NCBI GenBank assembly: GCA_964017125.1
Contig: OZ024914.1
Location: 29,308,801 to 29,372,800, forward strand
Length of the DNA: 64,000 nt
Direction: 5' to 3'
DNA from: Flabesymbios commensalis
Lineage: Eukaryota > Annelida > Polychaeta > Terebellida > Flabelligeridae
A program made the translations under genes and the position numbers. Below the pieces are notes generated by a model. The model was not told where the DNA came from. It was given only the letters and a program-made list of their open reading frames with translations, and searched no databases. Position 1 is the first letter of the stretch, and each line of letters starts with the position of its first letter. Of this stretch, positions 1-10,126 are shown piece by piece.

Positions 1-355
1 GGTTTATGACGCCCCCACACAAACAGCCAGATGACACGCCATGTGTGCATTAATAGAACACTGACTCTCAAAAACATTGTATTCACTTGCAGGAGCATCA
101 ATGCCTAAAGTAACCATTGTTGTTTTATTCTAAACACATATTTACATGAGCAGACAATTAAACGTATGCCTACACTTGTACACGCAGCCAGTAGCGTGGT
201 TATCAGGTTATGACTGCACACACACAGATGGCAGAAACACTTGCAATTACCTGATTACAAAGACAACAGAAAATTATATAGTTTAATATAGTAACAGATA
301 TTGATATAATTATAATATAGATATATATTATAATAACATACTTGATTGGTATGGA
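1..355. other. No recognisable feature
   Basis: AT-rich sequence with no supported frame, repeat or RNA. It leads directly into the LINE fragment that follows. Confidence 0.5.
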
Positions 356-359
356 AAAT

Positions 360-720
360 CTGGCCAGGCGCAAATTTTGTTTTCTTCTTATTTAAATGCC
401 TTAAATAGGCACCAATCCGTAAAAATTAAAGACACTCTGTCAGATAAAGTCATACTCTCATATGGAATTCCACAGGGCTCTTTGCTGGGACTTGTGCGTT
501 TTGCCGTATACACTACACCACTCAGCGCTATTATCTCTAGTTTTTGACATCAACCACCATCTTCATGCCGATGATACTCAAATTTACATGTCTCCATCCG
601 TTTCCAACGCTACGGAATCACTTGAAAAGTGTAAACATTGTTTAATGGTGTCGAAAGTAGCCGACAAGTCAAGCAGGAGCTGTAACTTCACCCTTGTCTA
701 TACTAGTAATGATATCGTAA
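360..720 (+). mobile_element. LINE reverse transcriptase fragment (non-LTR)
   Basis: This is a short, decayed piece of a non-LTR retrotransposon reverse transcriptase. From base 461 one frame reads YGIPQGSLLG, the conserved segment just before the catalytic palm motif. From about base 545 a second frame reads HADDTQIYMSPS, which contains the A-D-D motif C catalytic pair. The two pieces lie in different frames, so there is a frameshift between them, and the distance between the motifs is shorter than usual. Upstream, the bases from about 375 translate to an SSYLNRHQSVKI-like stretch typical of the segment before PQGS. Only about 120 codons of a domain that is normally several hundred residues long remain. 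The motifs suit the CR1/L2/Jockey-like LINE groups; the exact clade cannot be told from so little sequence. It is a dead fragment. Confidence 0.75.
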
Positions 721-1075
721 TATGTACTTTCAGTAACTTAGATTCTGTAAGAGTGTTGTTTCCTGTAGCCTGATTGTAATAGATTAGATAGTTGGTTATT
801 TTTATATGAGCTTGCAGCCAATGTGCTGCTATACCTTTTCTAAGATTTTGGAAATGAAATTCAAGTTGTATACAGGCCTGTAATTTTTCAGTTCGTTTTT
901 AGGAACAGATTTTTTAAGTAGTGGTCTTACATCAACTTCTATGAAAGTTTAGTTTCCAGCAGGTAGTTGGAATTGTGTACTACAAAAGATCCTGATTCCA
1001 CACATCTTCCTCTACTAGAATCAGCAATCATCTGGTCTGTAATGTAGGTATTTTGTATTGACCCCATGACAATAA
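721..1075. other. No recognisable feature
   Basis: AT-rich sequence without a supported gene or repeat. The short minus-strand frame that crosses it has no recognisable domain. Confidence 0.4.
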
Positions 1076-1136
1076 CCCAGTAAACACAAAACATTTGTAT
1101 AACATTTGTACAATGTTGGACCAATGTCGAAGACGT
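1076..1136. mobile_element. MITE subfamily B, left half only
   Basis: It begins CCCAGTAAACACAAAACATT, continues through the B arm (TTGTATAACATTTGTACAA) and stops just after the centre GTCGAAGACG. The matching right arm is missing, so this is a half copy. A complete copy lies at 41595-41701. Confidence 0.75.
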
Positions 1137-1636
1137 TAAGCTTGATGGGAAAAGCCCTCACTGGCCTCACCGACCTACGGGGGGTGGGGTCTGCCAATGC
1201 CTTCTTGACGGGAAGTATTATCAGTTTTTCATTTTCTATAATGTGTTTTGTGTTCTACTTCATTATCACAAATATATCCATGGGCTATATGGGGTGAAAT
1301 CAGACGATTGGTAGTTAGCCACAGTGGGCAAAACGTAATTATATCTCAACTATATTTATAGTTTAATTGTATTTCACAATAATAATTAGGATGTGTAACG
1401 TTAGCTGACAATAGGAAAGTGTCGGGCATTGTTTATCATAATCTGGATCTAAATATAACTCGTCTGCAGCTGTATCCTGACCAACACGATATAAGCATGA
1501 TTATCCAAGTACACACGACATCTTCAACCAGTACTGGGCTAATGTTGGGTTTAATTTGTTTTGACCAACCTTTCGTGAGCACGTGCATACAAACACGTGT
1601 CTATCTGCTGCTACTAATGATGCTAAATATCACATA
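1137..1636. other. No recognisable feature
   Basis: Unassigned sequence. A stretch near 1535-1570 (GGGCTAATGTTGGGTTTAAT) faintly resembles the A-family MITE arm but has no partner arm. Confidence 0.35.
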
Positions 1637-1755
1637 CTGGGCCCGTATTCTCGTACTAGTTACGATATATCGTAGGCTTCTGATTGGTCGAGATGGTCAT
1701 CTTGACCAATCAGAAGCCTACAATTTATCGTAACTTGTACGAGAATACGGGCCCA
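1637..1755. mobile_element. MITE family C, palindromic
   Basis: A 119-bp near-perfect palindrome. It begins CTGGGCCCGTATTCTCGTAC, runs through GATATATCGTAGGCTTCTGA and GGTCGAGATGG, and returns through the complement to end in CGGGCCCAG. It has no coding capacity and would fold into one long hairpin. A nearly identical copy is at 43297-43412, a right half is at 15186-15252, and a decayed core is at 58617-58660. No clear target duplication is visible. Confidence 0.85.
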
Positions 1756-2149
1756 GCTGGGTCGGACAAGTGGGGGACGGCGCAATGTGTTTTAGTGAGA
1801 TATATAATATCTTTGACATTATTTTAAAAACGTACGTACCTACTGATAGGAGATTTGTTATGATGTAATTAATTAAATAATTAATTCATTGACCCGTTGA
1901 TGCGATTAAATTGACACATTCGTACAGGGACCAGATTAATTGATGACGTCACAGTTGAAATCAATCACCACATAAATTATAGCCTACTGTGGTCATTTTA
2001 ACCCCAAATATACGAGACTGGTCATCAAAGCGTTAATTAATTAATTAATTAATTAATTAATCAATGAACCCTATTATTATTATTATTATTTTATTTTTTT
2101 CATAGAATTCATTCATATATCCAGTTATTCATTCAAACATACATTCATT
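1756..2149. repeat. AT-rich spacer with TTAA and ATT microsatellites
   Basis: Contains a (TTAA)n run at about 2033-2062 and a (TTA)n run at about 2073-2092. No gene signal is seen. Confidence 0.6.
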
Positions 2150-2330
2150 CACTTTAAAAATTAAGATTTATCTTAACTTTTCTAATAAAAACGAGGGAAA
2201 ATCATAATAATTTTAATTCTAAGACTCTTAGTGGGATGGACGCATGAGGGGACCATCCCACTAAACATCTTAAAATTAAGATCATCCTAACGTTCTCTTA
2301 TTTGCATTAGACAAGTTAAGATCACATACG
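2150..2330. mobile_element. Palindromic repeat family E, decayed copy
   Basis: Inverted segments around AATTAAGATTTATCTTAACT on the left and AAAATTAAGATCATCCTAAC on the right flank an inner palindrome built on TTAGTGGGATGG and CCATCCCACTAA. A related and more regular hairpin occurs at 17270-17400, which shares the TTAAGAT/ATCTTAAC arms and a TTAG-GGGATGG segment. The boundaries are approximate. Confidence 0.5.
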
Positions 2331-2681
2331 AGACTACACTGCACGCCAGCATGGGCACTGCTGCATGGAGTGTAATACGAGACAAGCCTAGGTGATCACC
2401 GATTTAAACATGACATCTGCTATCAGTAGGAAAGTCAGGTTTTGTGAATGATGACATAGATATGTCACTAACACACCTTGCACCACTTATTTGTATGTAC
2501 GACATCACTGGGGGCAGCAGATAGATACGTGTGCGCATGCACGCACGCATGACATATATTTAACACATTTGCACCAGCACATTTAAGATTTTTGTCCCAT
2601 TGTTTCGCTTGAGAAAAAACAGTTGTTCTGAAGCGATGGCCTGTATGAATTAAGACAGATTCAAATTATGTCTCGGCCCTT

Positions 2682-2872
2682 AAATGAATGAAAGAATGAA
2701 TGAATGAATGAATGAATGAATGAATGAATGAATGAATGAATGAATGAGTGAATGAATGAATGAATGAATGAATAAATGAATGAATGAATGAATGTATGAA
2801 TGAATGAATGAATGAATGAATGAATGAATGAATGAATGAATGAATGAATGAAACTATGAATGAATGAATGAA
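2682..2872. repeat. (GAAT)n microsatellite, probably a SINE tail
   Basis: About 190 bp of GAAT tetranucleotide with few interruptions. It abuts the 3' end, in minus-strand sense, of the SINE at 2873-3110, so it is plausibly that element's expanded tail. The FIHSFIHS frame across it is only the translated repeat. Confidence 0.85.
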
Positions 2873-3110
2873 AGCCTTTTGTGCACATACACGCTAAACT
2901 TGGTGAGGAGCATCTCCTGGTGGTGAGATGACACTGTCCTCTAGACACAGGAAAACACAGAAAAAAATACGAGCCCTGGCGATCTGAGGCCGCCGAGCAT
3001 GCTACCTTCCGGTCGCAGAGGCTCTTCACAATACAGTAACTGAATCTGAATCTGAGTTCGTCGTAAACCACTAGACCATGACTTTTACAAATATTTTGTG
3101 AACACTGGCT
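2873..3110 (-). mobile_element. tRNA-derived SINE with two tRNA-like units
   Basis: On the minus strand a tRNA-like head (GTCATGGTCTAGTGGTTTAC, an A-box-like element) is followed by a second tRNA-like unit (GCGACCGGAAGGTAGCATGC, then a CCAGGGCTCG B-box-like end). A non-tRNA body follows (GTCATCTCACCACCAGGAGA, then CACCAAGTTTAGCGTGTATG), and the element ends against the GAAT array. The same body and second unit occur at 31780-32170 and 52680-52958. Divergence between copies suggests an old family. Confidence 0.65.
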
Positions 3111-3470
3111 AGGGACAACTTTCTTTTTCACTCTGCAGAAGTGGTCACATGGTTACATGGTTACGTGTGCTGCGCAAGGAGCTAGTAGCCCCGGTCGACG
3201 TGTGCTATATTTTCAATAACCTGCTTTTTCACACATTCGACGTATAGTAAGCCCTACACATGACTTATAGGCCCAAGTGCCGAAAAAGTAATTGCCTGAT
3301 CAAAGACAGTTAACAAAAAAACTATGCAGAAAACAGGGATGTGTCTAACCATAGAAACAATCAGAGGCGTGTCACATTTCTCTATGGCTTAACTTTTTCT
3401 GGTGTTTCTCTTATAATGATTGTCCTCATATTTAGATCACGTCCAACTTCAGTAGTGGATATATAGATTT
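3111..3470. other. No recognisable feature
   Basis: Unassigned spacer between the SINE and a MITE pair. Confidence 0.4.
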
Positions 3471-3569
3471 CCAGAAAACGTTGACCTAATGCTTGTTTAA
3501 AGTTGTCAAGTACGGTGAACCGACAAATCGAACCAACATTGGAACAACGTACGTCTCTTGTTTACTGGG
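3471..3569. mobile_element. MITE subfamily A, diverged
   Basis: The left arm has AACGTTGACCTAATGCTTGT and the right end reads ACGTCTCTTGTTTACTGGG. The centre is degraded. It abuts the next copy directly, sharing the GGGTAGAAATACG junction, so the two form a tandem pair. Confidence 0.55.
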
Positions 3570-3676
3570 TAGAAATACGAAACATTCACCCAATGTCGGT
3601 ACAATTGTTGGCCCATCGTCTCCGACGCTGACACAACATTGTACCAACCACGGGTGAACGTCTCGTGTTTGCTGGG
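3570..3676. mobile_element. MITE subfamily A
   Basis: The arms read AACATTCACCCAATGTCGGT on the left and CACGGGTGAACGTCTCGTGT on the right, around the centre CCATCGTCTCCGACGCTG. It ends in GTTTGCTGGG. It is second in a tandem pair. Confidence 0.8.
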
Positions 3677-3751
3677 ACATAAATCGTCCAGACACAATAT
3701 GGAAGATAATTGGGCACATGATATAACGTATAACGTATTTATATGAGTAAT

Positions 3752-5230
3752 AGTCCAGTAGATTTTGACGAAAGCGTGTTTCGCGGTATGGACGACGTTT
3801 TATGATTGATTCTGATACTATGGGATGTCCTGAGCAGGAATCAGCCGGGTGCCACTTTGGCACCCTTGGGCGGAATTTTTTAAGGGCAAAAACAAAATGG
3901 CCGCCAGATATTTCAAGGTCAAATATAATTTTTCAACAATTGAAGCCAGGAACAAGTGTAATACCTCATTTTCAAGTGATTTTGACTGGGCAATCCATTT
4001 CTTGCATTATTTTTATGCTTCAAGGTCATATTTAAGGTCAAAAAATCAATTTCAAGGTCAAATAATCAAAAATACAATTTTTAACAATCAAAGCTAGGAA
4101 CATGTGTAATACTTCTTTTTCATGGGATTTTGTCTGAAAATGCATTACGGTATTATATTGGTGATCCAAGGTCATCTTCGAGTTCGAAAGGTCATTTACA
4201 AGGTCCAAAACAAAATAGCCGTCAGATATTTCAAGGTCAAATATGATTTTTCAACAAATGAAGCCAGGAACAAGCGTAATACATGATTTTCATGTGATTT
4301 TGACTGGGCAATCCGTTTCTTGTATTATTTTTATGACTCAAGGTCATCTTCAAGGTCAAAAAGTCCATTTCAAGGTCAAATAAGCAAAAATACCAGTTTT
4401 AACAATAATGCTAGGAATATGTGTAATACCTCTTTTTCATGGCATTTTGTCTCAAAAATCCATTTATGATATTATTTTGGTGATCCAAGGTCATCTTCAT
4501 GGTCGAAAGGTCATTTCCAAGGTCGAAAACAAAATGGCCGCCGATATTTCAAGGTCAAATATGATTTTTCAACAAATGAAGCCAGGAACAAGTGTAATAC
4601 CTCATTTTTATGTGATTTTGACAAGGTCATCGTAAAGGTCAAAACCTAAATTTCAAGGTCAAATAAGCAAAATTACCATTTTTAACAAATAAAGCTAGGA
4701 ACCTGTGTACTACCTCTTTTTCTTGGGATTTTGTTTGAAACATCCATTTATGTTAATGCGACATTGTCTGAAAAATCCATTCGTGGTATTGTTTTGTTGA
4801 TCCAAGCTGATCTTCAAGGTCGAAAGGTCATTTCCAAGGTAAAAAATGTAAAAAAAATGATCTTTAAGAAACAAAATATGAAAAAGTGTAATTTGTCTTT
4901 TTGGTGTGATTTTTTCTTAATAATCTATTCCTGAAACTATTTTGATGATAAAAGGCCATCTTCAAGGTCAAAAGCTCAATTTCAAGGTCGAGTAGAGTAG
5001 AAAATGATTTTGAACAATTACGGCTAAATATGTGTAAAAACCTTTTTTTTCGTAGGATTTTGAGTGAAAATTGTCTTTTTTCTATTACTTTGGTGATTAG
5101 AAGTCATCCTCAAGGTCAAATATAATTTGTAACATATGTGCTAGAAATTGGAGCACGCATAGTACCTTGTGTTAGTTTTGATTTTGACTGGATAATCTAA
5201 TTATGTTGGGTTAAAGTGATTAAAGAAGCT
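3752..5230 (+). repeat. Foldback left outer arm with TCAAGGTCA repeats
   Basis: After about 130 bp of unique terminal sequence come diverged tandem units of roughly 300 bp, each with AACAAAATGGCCGCCAGATA, GAAGCCAGGAACAAGTGTAA and several CAAGGTCA words. I count about 11 exact TCAAGGTCA, plus variants such as TCCAAGGTCA. The unit boundaries recur near 3890, 4200 and 4530. The arm decays inward but still matches the right arm at GGATAATCTAATT. Confidence 0.8.
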
Positions 5231-7415
5231 CAAGGTGAAGAGATCGACGAGAGGCGTTGAAGGGCAATTAGCGAAGAGGTGTTAAAGAGTGAAGGAAAAG
5301 CTTTAACGGTCGATGAGGAGGCATTGAAGGGCAAAAAGAAGGCGCTAAAGTACAATGAAAAGGCAATAAAGGGCAATTAGGAGACATATTAAAGGGAAAT
5401 GAGGAGGCGTTAATGGGTGACAAGAGGCGTTACAGAGCGACAGAAGGAGTTTTAACGCCTCTTCTCGCGCTGAACATTCTTTTAGTTTAACGCTTCTTTG
5501 TTGCAATTAAAGGCCTTTCCTTCACCTTTTAATGCCTCTTCTTCGCCCTGAACGCCTGTCCATTGCGCTTTCACTTACCGTCGCGTTTTAACGCCTCTCC
5601 TTTGATTTTTAACGCCGCTCTATGGCTTTTTGACACCTCCCCATCACGATTTAACGTCTCTGTGGCACATTTGACGCCTCTCGTTGCCCTTCAATGCTTT
5701 TGGGTCGACCTTCATATTTTTTCCGTCACCCTTTAACGCCTTTTTTGTGCTATTTAACGCCTCCTCCTCGTCCTTTACCGGCTTCCCATAGCCATGTACC
5801 GCCTTTCCATCACTATTTACCACCTTTCCATCGCCATTTAACGTCTTAGCATCACCATTTAACGCATCTGCAGAGCTTATTACGTCTTCTTATCAACCTT
5901 AAGTACATCTCCATCAACCTTTAACGCTTTTTCTTGGCCCTTTAACGACTTTCCGTCGCTCTCTGACGTCTTTTCGTCACCATTTAATTCTTCTCAGTTG
6001 CCCTTTAGCATCATCTTTAACGCCTTCTTATAACCCTTGAACACCTATCCATCACCCTTTAACACCACCCATCCCCTGTTAACGTACTTCTGCTCTCATT
6101 TCATGTTTCCTAGTCACCCTCCAACGCCGTTCAATAGCCCTTTCATGCCACCCCGTCACCTTTAATTGCATCCCGTCCATTTTAGCGCCTCTTCTTAGCC
6201 CCTTAGCGTCTCCTCGTTGTCCTTTAACTCCTCCTCATTGCCCTTCAACATCTCCTCACTGCCCATTAACCCCTTCCATCGCCATTTACCGCATCTGCAG
6301 CGCGTGTTAGCGTCTCACCATGACCCTTTATTGCATATCCATCAACCTTTATTACTTTTCCATCGCCCGTTGGACATCTGCGTCACCATTCAATGCTTCA
6401 CCGTCGCCCTTTAGCAACTCTATGTTGGCTTTAGTGCCTTCTCCCCACCCTCACACACCTATCCATCGTACTTCATCTCCTCCACATTGCCCTTTAGCGC
6501 TTTTCCATCGTCATTTAACGTTTCATTGTCGCCCTTTAACGACTCGTGATCACCCTTTACCGCCTTCCCCTCACCATTTAACACTTTCCCATCAACATTT
6601 AGCGCCTCACCATCGCCTTTAACGTGCATTCATATCGCCATTTAACGTATCTGCAGCGCCTATTAGCGCCTCTCCATCAAACTTTATTGCATCCACATCA
6701 CTTTTAACACTTTTTTGGGCCTCTAACGCTTTTCCGTCGCTCTTTGACGTCTCTCCGTCACCATTTAACGCTTTTCCAATGCCCTTTAGAGATTCTCAGT
6801 CGTCTTTGATGCCTTCTCATTGCCCTTTGACACATATTCATCATCATTTAGCACCTCCCCATCACCCGTTAATATACTTCCACTGTCATTTAACGGTTCC
6901 TTCTCACCATTCCATAGTCCTTTCATGCCACCCCGCCACCTTTTAATGTATCCCGTTGCTCTTTAACGCCCCTTTTTTCCCCTTCAAGCCTTTTTGTTGC
7001 CTTTCAACGCCTCCTCATTGCCCTTCAACGCCTCCTCATTGATCTTTATTGACTACTTATTTTCTTTTCACCCTTTTTAGTCGCTCTTTAGCGCCTCTGG
7101 GCTTCTTTTAGTGACTCATTGACACCTTTTAACTCATTCCAGACGGAGCCAGAGATATCTCGGGCAAGCTACTTCGATTGTACAGGACGGAGCCTGAGAT
7201 AACTTGTGTTATGTGACGTCATAAAAAGTACATTTTTAAAAATGTCCCGTCCACAGAAACATGTATGTTCTGAAAGTGCCGTCGTGAATGAGTTAATGCC
7301 TCCCCATTGTATTTTACCGACTCTCTGTCGCCTTTTAGCACCTCCCCATAGATCTGTTATGTTTTTCATCGCTCTTTGACACCTCTCCGTCACCCTTTGA
7401 TGCTTTCTGGTTGTC
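5231..7415. repeat. 21-bp minisatellite with polarity reversal, foldback interior
   Basis: Units of about 21 bp on the theme TTTAACGCCTCTCCATCGCC fill this stretch. From 5231 to about 5452 the units run in the reverse orientation (GGCGTTGAAGGGCAATTAGC). At GGAGTTTTAACGCCTC they flip and run forward to 7415. Individual units differ at many positions, so the array is old. The frames at 6217-6622 are translations of it. Confidence 0.8.
7129..7296. mobile_element. TTAA-flanked MITE inserted in the minisatellite
   Basis: A 168-bp block that lacks the 21-bp period interrupts the array. It begins TTAACTCATTC and ends GAATGAGTTAA, giving an 11-bp terminal inverted repeat. Removing it with one TTAA leaves CCTTTTAATGCCTCCCC, a normal minisatellite unit, so this is a clean TTAA insertion of the piggyBac/Kolobok type. 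The body holds two ACGGAGCC-GAGATA repeats and no frame. Confidence 0.75.
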
Positions 7416-8513
7416 TGATCATTTCACTTTGACAATGTTTAATCAGTAAAACCCTACTAGAATTAGATTATCTAGTTAAAGTCACATCATATTTGTGCTT
7501 AGGCCTACGTTATACCTGACCTTGAAATTGACACGCAGCCCTTGAAAATAACCTTTAATCATCAAAATAGTAGCAGAAATGGATTATTCGTCAAAATTAC
7601 ACTAAAAAGAGGTACTTCACTTTTTGCTATTTATGTTTGTAAAAATCGTACTTTTTATCTCGGAATTGACTTTTGATGACACACGTTCCGAGCTTTTTTT
7701 GTTAGAAATGATATTTTCTCTTACTTTACCTTGAAATTGACCTCTTGACCTTGAAGATGACCTTGAATAATCAAAATAATTTTAGATATATAGTGGCCAG
7801 TCAAAACTGCACAAACAAGAGGTATTACACATGTCCCTAGCTTCATTTGTTAAAATAGTAATTTTGCTCAGTTGACCTTGAGATTGTCTTTTTGACCTTG
7901 AAGATGACCTTGAGTCATATAAATAGTGCAAGAAATGGATTGTCTGGTCAAAATCACATGACAATGCGGTATTACACTTATTCCTAGCTTCATTTGTTGA
8001 ACAATCATATTTGACCTTGAAATATCTGGCGGCCATTTTGTTTTCGACTATGGAAATGATCTTTTGACCTTGAAGATGACCTCGGATAACCAAAATAATA
8101 CCATAAATATATTTTTTAGACAAAATCCCATGAAAAAAGAGGTATTACACATGTTCCTAGCTTTAATTGATAAAAATGGTATTTTTGCTTATTTGACCTT
8201 TAAATTGACTTTTTGACCTTGATGATGACCTTGAATCTTAAAAATAATACAAGAAATGGATTGCCCAGTCAAAATTACATGAAAATGAGGTATTACACTT
8301 GTTCCTGGCTTCATTTGTTGAAAAATCATATTTGACCTTGAAATATATGGCGGCCATTTTGTTTTTGCCCTTAAAAAATTCCGCCCAAGGGTGCAAAAGT
8401 GGCACCCGGCTGATTCCTGCTCAGGATATCCCTTAGAACCAGAATCAATCATAAAACATCGTCCATACCGCGAAACACGCTTGAGTTAAAAAATGCCATT
8501 TGACAACTGGACT
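7416..8513 (-). repeat. Foldback right outer arm with TGACCTTGA repeats
   Basis: Inverted counterpart of the left arm, with about 11 exact TGACCTTGA words. It also carries TATCTGGCGGCCATTTTG and the terminal CATACCGCGAAACACGC. It is about 380 bp shorter than the left outer arm because it has fewer internal units. Confidence 0.8.
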
Positions 8514-8619
8514 ATAAGTACATGTCTGAGAAACTATTGCATACCTGATCGGCTGTCTCAGTAGCAGTAACAATTAAATGGCTTAGTCTGGAGATATGGA
8601 GGGGAACATGCCGATATGT

Positions 8620-8712
8620 AGTGTGCCAGCAAACACGTTCAGCTAATGCTGGTTTGATGTTGAGTCAGCGTCGTAAACGGTGGACTAATATTAAATTAGT
8701 AGTCAATCAGCT
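8620..8712. mobile_element. MITE subfamily A, right arm decayed
   Basis: It begins GCCAGCAAACACGTTCAGCT, with left arm ATGCTGGTTTGATGTTGAGT and centre AGCGTCGTAAACGGTGG. The right arm (ATTAAATTAGTAG) is only a weak match and the right end is missing. Confidence 0.65.
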
Positions 8713-9228
8713 TAGAGCAGGATGTTTGAGGAAAGGGCACAGACCGGACAAAACCACCATTTTATTCTGGGAACCTCAGATGTATGAACATTTAATTTCT
8801 GATAGGCATGGCTCACCAATAATAGTGTTGTTAGGTTTTAGGGCGGTTATCTTGTATGTGTCATATTTGTGCGTAACAATTAGGCCAAAATGTTCTTTAC
8901 CATAAGGTTTTTCGATGAAAATCTTATAGGTGCCAGAAAAGGCGGTATTATTTTTGTCACTTTCAGATTATTTTTAATTTGCTCATTGAATTATATCTAT
9001 AAAAATGTTTATGGCTTATTTTTGATAAACGTAGACGTATAATTACATGTTGGCTGACAGCAAGCATAGAAAATATAATAATATGCAAAAATACCACCTA
9101 ACCAGATTGTTGATCATTATGGTAGGATGATTAGATATGTAGACTTACAATCGGAATAATTCCAGTTAGCAGCCTTAACGTCTTACCGCACATAATACGC
9201 CTCCCATAGACTCAAATAATTTGTGTTT
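8713..9228. other. No recognisable feature
   Basis: AT-rich unassigned sequence. The open frame starting at 8621 only covers the MITE and random sequence. Confidence 0.4.
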
Positions 9229-9236
9229 GGTGACCG

Positions 9237-9573
9237 CCCAGGGGGGCAGCTCCCCATAAAGCTGGCGTCCTATCCGTGAAGATGAGATTTGCAAACCACC
9301 CCCAAACACTGCAAGTGAATTTGAAACAATGACCCCTAAACACCGCAAGCTCACTTGAAAAAAGACTCCTTTAAAAAAGGTTTAAAAAAAACTCTATTCT
9401 GTGTTTCTAAACATTCTTCTCTTTAAAAATACCCCTTATTAGAGGTTTTAGATCATTCTAACCCTCTAAACGCGTAACGTGCGTTACGCACGTTTTCCAC
9501 GAAAAACAACCGTAATAACGTGTTTTCTCCTTCACGGATGGGACGCCAGCTTTATGGGGAGCAGCCCCCTGGG
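9237..9573. mobile_element. hAT-like MITE with 8-bp target duplication
   Basis: A 337-bp element with terminal inverted repeats of about 45 bp. The left end reads CCCAGGGGGGCAGCTCCCCA and then TAAAGCTGGCGTCC; the right end is its complement, ending CAGCCCCCTGGG. The octamer GGTGACCG lies immediately outside both ends (9229-9236 and 9574-9581). An 8-bp duplication is characteristic of hAT transposons. The interior includes a small palindrome, CGTAACGTGCGTTACGCACG, and no coding sequence. Confidence 0.8.
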
Positions 9574-9581
9574 GGTGACCG

Positions 9582-9890
9582 TCGAGTATATATATAGTCA
9601 GATTTAGGGAAATTGTGTAAATTGGTTAAATTGAGCTGAATGTTCTATTGTAACATGAGTATATCATATTATAATCCGTAAAGTGAGTAAATTCAACTAG
9701 ACCGCTCCCAAACAATTTTGAACAATATTTAACCATTTTGGCACGAGTTACCACTTGGTGACCAGTACTGTAGTAATGTGAACATATAATGAACTTCTGG
9801 TAACCATCTATTTGACAATGAATTGTTATTGTTTTGCACTATTGAGTGCTGGAAAATGTTTTGCCCTGAAAGTCCTCTTCTTTTTTTCCA
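9582..9890. other. No recognisable feature
   Basis: Unassigned sequence between two MITEs. Confidence 0.4.
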
Positions 9891-9898
9891 TTAACCCT

Positions 9899-10126
9899 TT
9901 AACCGCCAAATTATTCAATCTGAATTTTCACCCACTTGAAGTTGTGTCTCGCTGACGCGATCCACAACTTCAAGTGAATGAAAATTTATTCAGATTTGAC
10001 ATAATGTAGGTCAACTTTTTCCAAATATTGCTAAGTGATGTCACATTTCATCTTTAACATGTTTAAAAGGTGGTACTTAATGTGCTAATAAAAAATGAAA
10101 ACATATATATGCGCAACGGCGGTTAA
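9899..10126. mobile_element. TTAA-type MITE family D
   Basis: It is bounded by TTAACCGCC and GGCGGTTAA. Just inside the left end is a strong hairpin: CACCCACTTGAAGTTGTG, a short loop with TCGCTGACGCGA, then CACAACTTCAAGTG. The remainder (GGTGGTACTTAATGTGCTAA) is shared with the copies at 42794-43007 and 59552-59784. TTAA ends fit piggyBac or Kolobok superfamilies. There is no coding sequence. Confidence 0.8.

Larger units (their letters stand above)
3752..8513. mobile_element. Foldback element, 4.76 kb with very long inverted arms
   Basis: The two ends are inverted copies. AGTCCAGT starts at 3752 and its complement ends at 8513. Further in, GCGTGTTTCGCGGTATGGAC on the left matches GTCCATACCGCGAAACACGC on the right, and CTGAGCAGGAATCAGCCGGG matches its complement near 8403-8425. 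The inversion continues through AAGGTCA-rich arms and then through a 21-bp minisatellite that switches orientation at about 5452. The whole element is therefore a giant imperfect palindrome with unequal arms (about 1.7 and 3.06 kb). No transposase or other long frame is present. Long repeat-built inverted arms are the hallmark of foldback transposons, of which the sea-urchin TU elements are a known example; membership of that family is my inference. No target duplication could be fixed with confidence. Confidence 0.8.
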
